15,763 nt of DNA from Planctomycetota bacterium. Its GTDB lineage: Bacteria > Planctomycetota > GCA-002687715. Below the pieces are notes generated by a model that saw nothing but the letters and a program-made list of their open reading frames with translations, ran no database searches and was not told the DNA's origin. The translations under genes were made by a program, and so were the position numbers. How positions within the stretch are numbered: position 1 is the stretch's first letter; each line of letters starts with the position of its first letter. The DNA lies in the NCBI GenBank assembly GCA_013213915.1, contig JABSRK010000034.1, forward strand, positions 1 to 15,763, given 5' to 3'. Shown piece after piece: positions 14,261-15,763 of this stretch.

Positions 14261-15259
14261 CTATCGGTCTTCGATGCGCAGGGGGTCGCCGTCGACGATG
14301 CCGATGCGACCCCGGACGATGATGCGTGTGCCCGTATCGACGCCGGCCGTGAGGTCCACGAGCTCGGGGTGCCCGGGTACGGATTGGACGCGGACCGTAC
14401 GCTCTCTGGCACGTGCCGTGCCATCGTCCTCCATCACGGCGAACAGGCGCCACGTACCGTGACGTTGGAAGACCGCGTCACGAGGGATGAGTCGCCTCGC
14501 CCGGGTCCCCTTCAAGGGGATTCCCACGGTCGCGATGAAGCCCGGTAGCAGGCGCGCATCGGCGTCGACGTCAATCTCGACCTCGAACTGACCGGTGCCG
14601 GGGAGCGCCGCCGAGCCGCGACGGATGACCTTGCCAGGGAAGCGCGTATCGGGCCCCGCGGGGACCTCGATCCACACTGCGGCGCCCGGCTCAACTCCGA
14701 GGATCTCATTTTCCAGGACATTCGCGATCAGCCATAGCCGCGACGGATCAACGAGGCGTCCGACGTGAGCGCCCGGGACGGCGTAGTCCCCTTCCTCAAT
14801 GTCGTAGCCGTCCAGGGTTCCGGCGGCAGGGGCGAGCACCGTTCGCATGCGGAGCAACTCTTCGGCTTGCTGAACGGCGGCGGCGGCCGTCTGCCGTTCA
14901 GCAAGCGACACGCCCTCACGGGCGAGACCGGCCAGGCGTGCTCGGGCCGCGGTGAGGGCCGCACGTTCGGCGGTGTCGGACAGCCTGACAACGATTGCGT
15001 TTTTGGCGACACGGGTGCCGGCCGGGATCGGGCGCGACACGACGAGGCCGGCTGATTCGGTGGCGAGCCGCACGTCTACACGGCTCCGCAGCGTTGCGGA
15101 ACGACGAACCTCGACCGGATCGGTTCGCTCTTTCACCAGCACCGTAGTGACACGTACGGGCGATCGCGTGACGCCGCCTGGCGCGTTCCCGGTCGCGTCG
15201 TCGCAGCCGGACAGAAGCGCGATCGCCGTCGCCGCGATCGCGATCGGTGCGCGCTTCAT
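14261..15259 (-). CDS. RND periplasmic adaptor (membrane fusion lipoprotein), adaptor 2
   Basis: A 332-residue membrane fusion protein that links an RND pump to an outer-membrane channel. The N-terminus MKRAPIAIAATAIALLSGC is a lipoprotein signal with lipobox LSGC (Cys19), so the mature protein is membrane-anchored in the periplasm. The first lipoyl half is near 64-95 (ATESAGLVVSRPIPAGTRVA), then a very short coiled-coil hairpin of about 45 residues (96-138), the second lipoyl half (VLAPAAGTLDGYDIEEGDYA), a beta-barrel domain from about 170 and a membrane-proximal domain (IPRDAVFQ near 258). The open frame extends to 15598, but the ATG at 15259-15257 is chosen because it overlaps the upstream stop as ATGA, has GGGGAG 6 nt upstream and gives the signal peptide. 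It is followed after 19 bp by the pump gene. Confidence 0.92.
   Translation of the reverse strand: MKRAPIAIAATAIALLSGCDDATGNAPGGVTRSPVRVTTVLVKERTDPVEVRRSATLRSRVDVRLATESAGLVVSRPIPAGTRVAKNAIVVRLSDTAERAALTAARARLAGLAREGVSLAERQTAAAAVQQAEELLRMRTVLAPAAGTLDGYDIEEGDYAVPGAHVGRLVDPSRLWLIANVLENEILGVEPGAAVWIEVPAGPDTRFPGKVIRRGSAALPGTGQFEVEIDVDADARLLPGFIATVGIPLKGTRARRLIPRDAVFQRHGTWRLFAVMEDDGTARARERTVRVQSVPGHPELVDLTAGVDTGTRIIVRGRIGIVDGDPLRIEDR
14865..14906 (-). repeat. Inverted repeat with 14-bp perfect arms inside adaptor 2
   Basis: The arms GCTTGCTGAACGGC (14865-14878) and GCCGTTCAGCAAGC (14893-14906) are exact reverse complements separated by 14 nt. Transcribed, they would form a very stable stem-loop in the adaptor mRNA. 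They encode parts of the coiled-coil hairpin (LAERQ and AVQQAE). Arms this long are rare by chance at this spacing. Confidence 0.85.
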
Positions 15260-15763
15260 CGTTTGCTCCCCGGAATCAGGATCCTGGCGGAGAACCCGGC
15301 GAGTACGCCAGGGGGTGGTTTGATGAGGGCGACGCGAATGCGGTAGACGCGGTTTGTCGCCGCGCCGGCGACCTCGCGGACACGTCCGGTGATCGTGGTG
15401 GGCTCGGGCAGGTCGATCGCGACCCGGATCTCCTGGCCACGTTTCACCCGGACGACCTCGTCGGGGGAGAGGAAGGCCTCCGCGACGAGGTCCTGAACGG
15501 TGAGCACGCGCGCGATGGGAGTGCCGACGGCCACGGTCTCTCCCGCCTCGGGCCACAGTTCGCTGACGAGCCCGGACTCCGGCGCTTTCACCGAACACCG
15601 TTCCAGGCGCTCCCTGGCATCGTCGAGCAGGGCCTGCGCGCCGTCGACGGCGGCTTTCGCAGAGGCCTGCGCGGCGCGGAGCCGATCGATCGCAGCGTCA
15701 GAGGTGCTGTCGCCGCGCTTGAGGCGCATCTCGCGTTCAAGTTCCTGGGAGGCCAGCTGCAGG
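15256..15763 (-). CDS. RND/HlyD-type periplasmic adaptor, adaptor 1 (C-terminal part, cut by window edge)
   Basis: A second membrane fusion protein, open through the right edge of the window; only the C-terminal part of about 168 residues is visible. The visible part begins in the coiled coil (LQLASQELEREMRLKRGDS, then AAIDRLRAAQASAKAAVDGA, then ALLDDARERLERC), followed by the second lipoyl half (SVKAPESGLVSELWPEAGETVAVGTP), a beta-barrel domain (AEAFLSPDEVVRVKRGQEIRVAI) and a short C-terminal end IPGSKR. An internal ATG at 15729 is unlikely to be the start because it lies within the coiled coil. The gene is the first visible member of the efflux operon and overlaps adaptor 2 by 4 bp. Its N-terminus, and hence whether it is a lipoprotein, is outside the window. 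Confidence 0.88.
   Translation of the reverse strand, partial: LQLASQELEREMRLKRGDSTSDAAIDRLRAAQASAKAAVDGAQALLDDARERLERCSVKAPESGLVSELWPEAGETVAVGTPIARVLTVQDLVAEAFLSPDEVVRVKRGQEIRVAIDLPEPTTITGRVREVAGAATNRVYRIRVALIKPPPGVLAGFSARILIPGSKR

Noticed and set aside
15215..15250. Repetitive GCGATCGC-like sequence at the start of adaptor 2
   Set aside because: It encodes the alternating Ala/Ile of the lipoprotein signal peptide; the repetition follows from the protein sequence.

Overview
This 15.8 kb window is GC-rich DNA, tightly packed with genes and with almost no intergenic space. A three-part RND efflux pump with a lipoprotein adaptor points to a Gram-negative bacterium with an outer membrane. Two sodium-coupled transporters, a PilZ protein, a rhomboid protease and a GH31 glucosidase fit a free-living heterotroph. 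No rRNA or other phylogenetic marker is present. I would loosely consider Planctomycetota or a similar GC-rich phylum, but this is only an impression. I see no tRNA, rRNA, CRISPR array, insertion sequence or phage gene.

Layout. (1) Positions 1-6334, minus strand, form one gene run read right to left: rhomboid protease, GH31 alpha-glucosidase-like enzyme with an extra C-terminal domain, AGCS sodium:amino-acid symporter with a large hydrophilic insert, then the start of an NSS sodium symporter cut by the window edge. Rhomboid and GH31 overlap by 4 bp (ATGA), and the two transporters lie 9 bp apart. (2) A 26-bp divergent gap holding a small dyad separates this run from a plus-strand WalJ/YycJ-like MBL-fold hydrolase (6361-7209). 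That gene converges on a minus-strand PilZ protein (7227-7604) and a four-helix membrane protein of unknown function (7690-8277). (3) Positions 8458-10232, plus strand, hold a HAD-family phosphatase and a family 4-type glycosyltransferase that overlap and appear translationally coupled. (4) Positions 10253-15763, minus strand, form an efflux operon: adaptor 1 (cut by the window edge), lipoprotein adaptor 2, RND pump and radical SAM protein. The two adaptors overlap by ATGA, as do pump and radical SAM gene; adaptor 2 and the pump are 19 bp apart.

How the genes may work together. The GH31/AGCS/NSS run looks like nutrient scavenging (glycoside cleavage plus Na+-driven amino-acid uptake) with a membrane protease at its head. 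The efflux operon has two adaptors for one pump, as in TriABC-OpmH of Pseudomonas, but no outer-membrane channel is visible here. The coupled radical SAM enzyme is the most unexpected partner.

Nothing here amounts to a demonstrated new system. The best leads are the insert in the AGCS transporter, the radical SAM gene coupled to a two-adaptor RND pump whose TM10 lacks the usual relay lysine, the C-terminal domain on the GH31 enzyme, and two long perfect dyads inside the efflux genes (14-bp arms at 14865-14906 and a 20-bp palindrome at 12683-12702).
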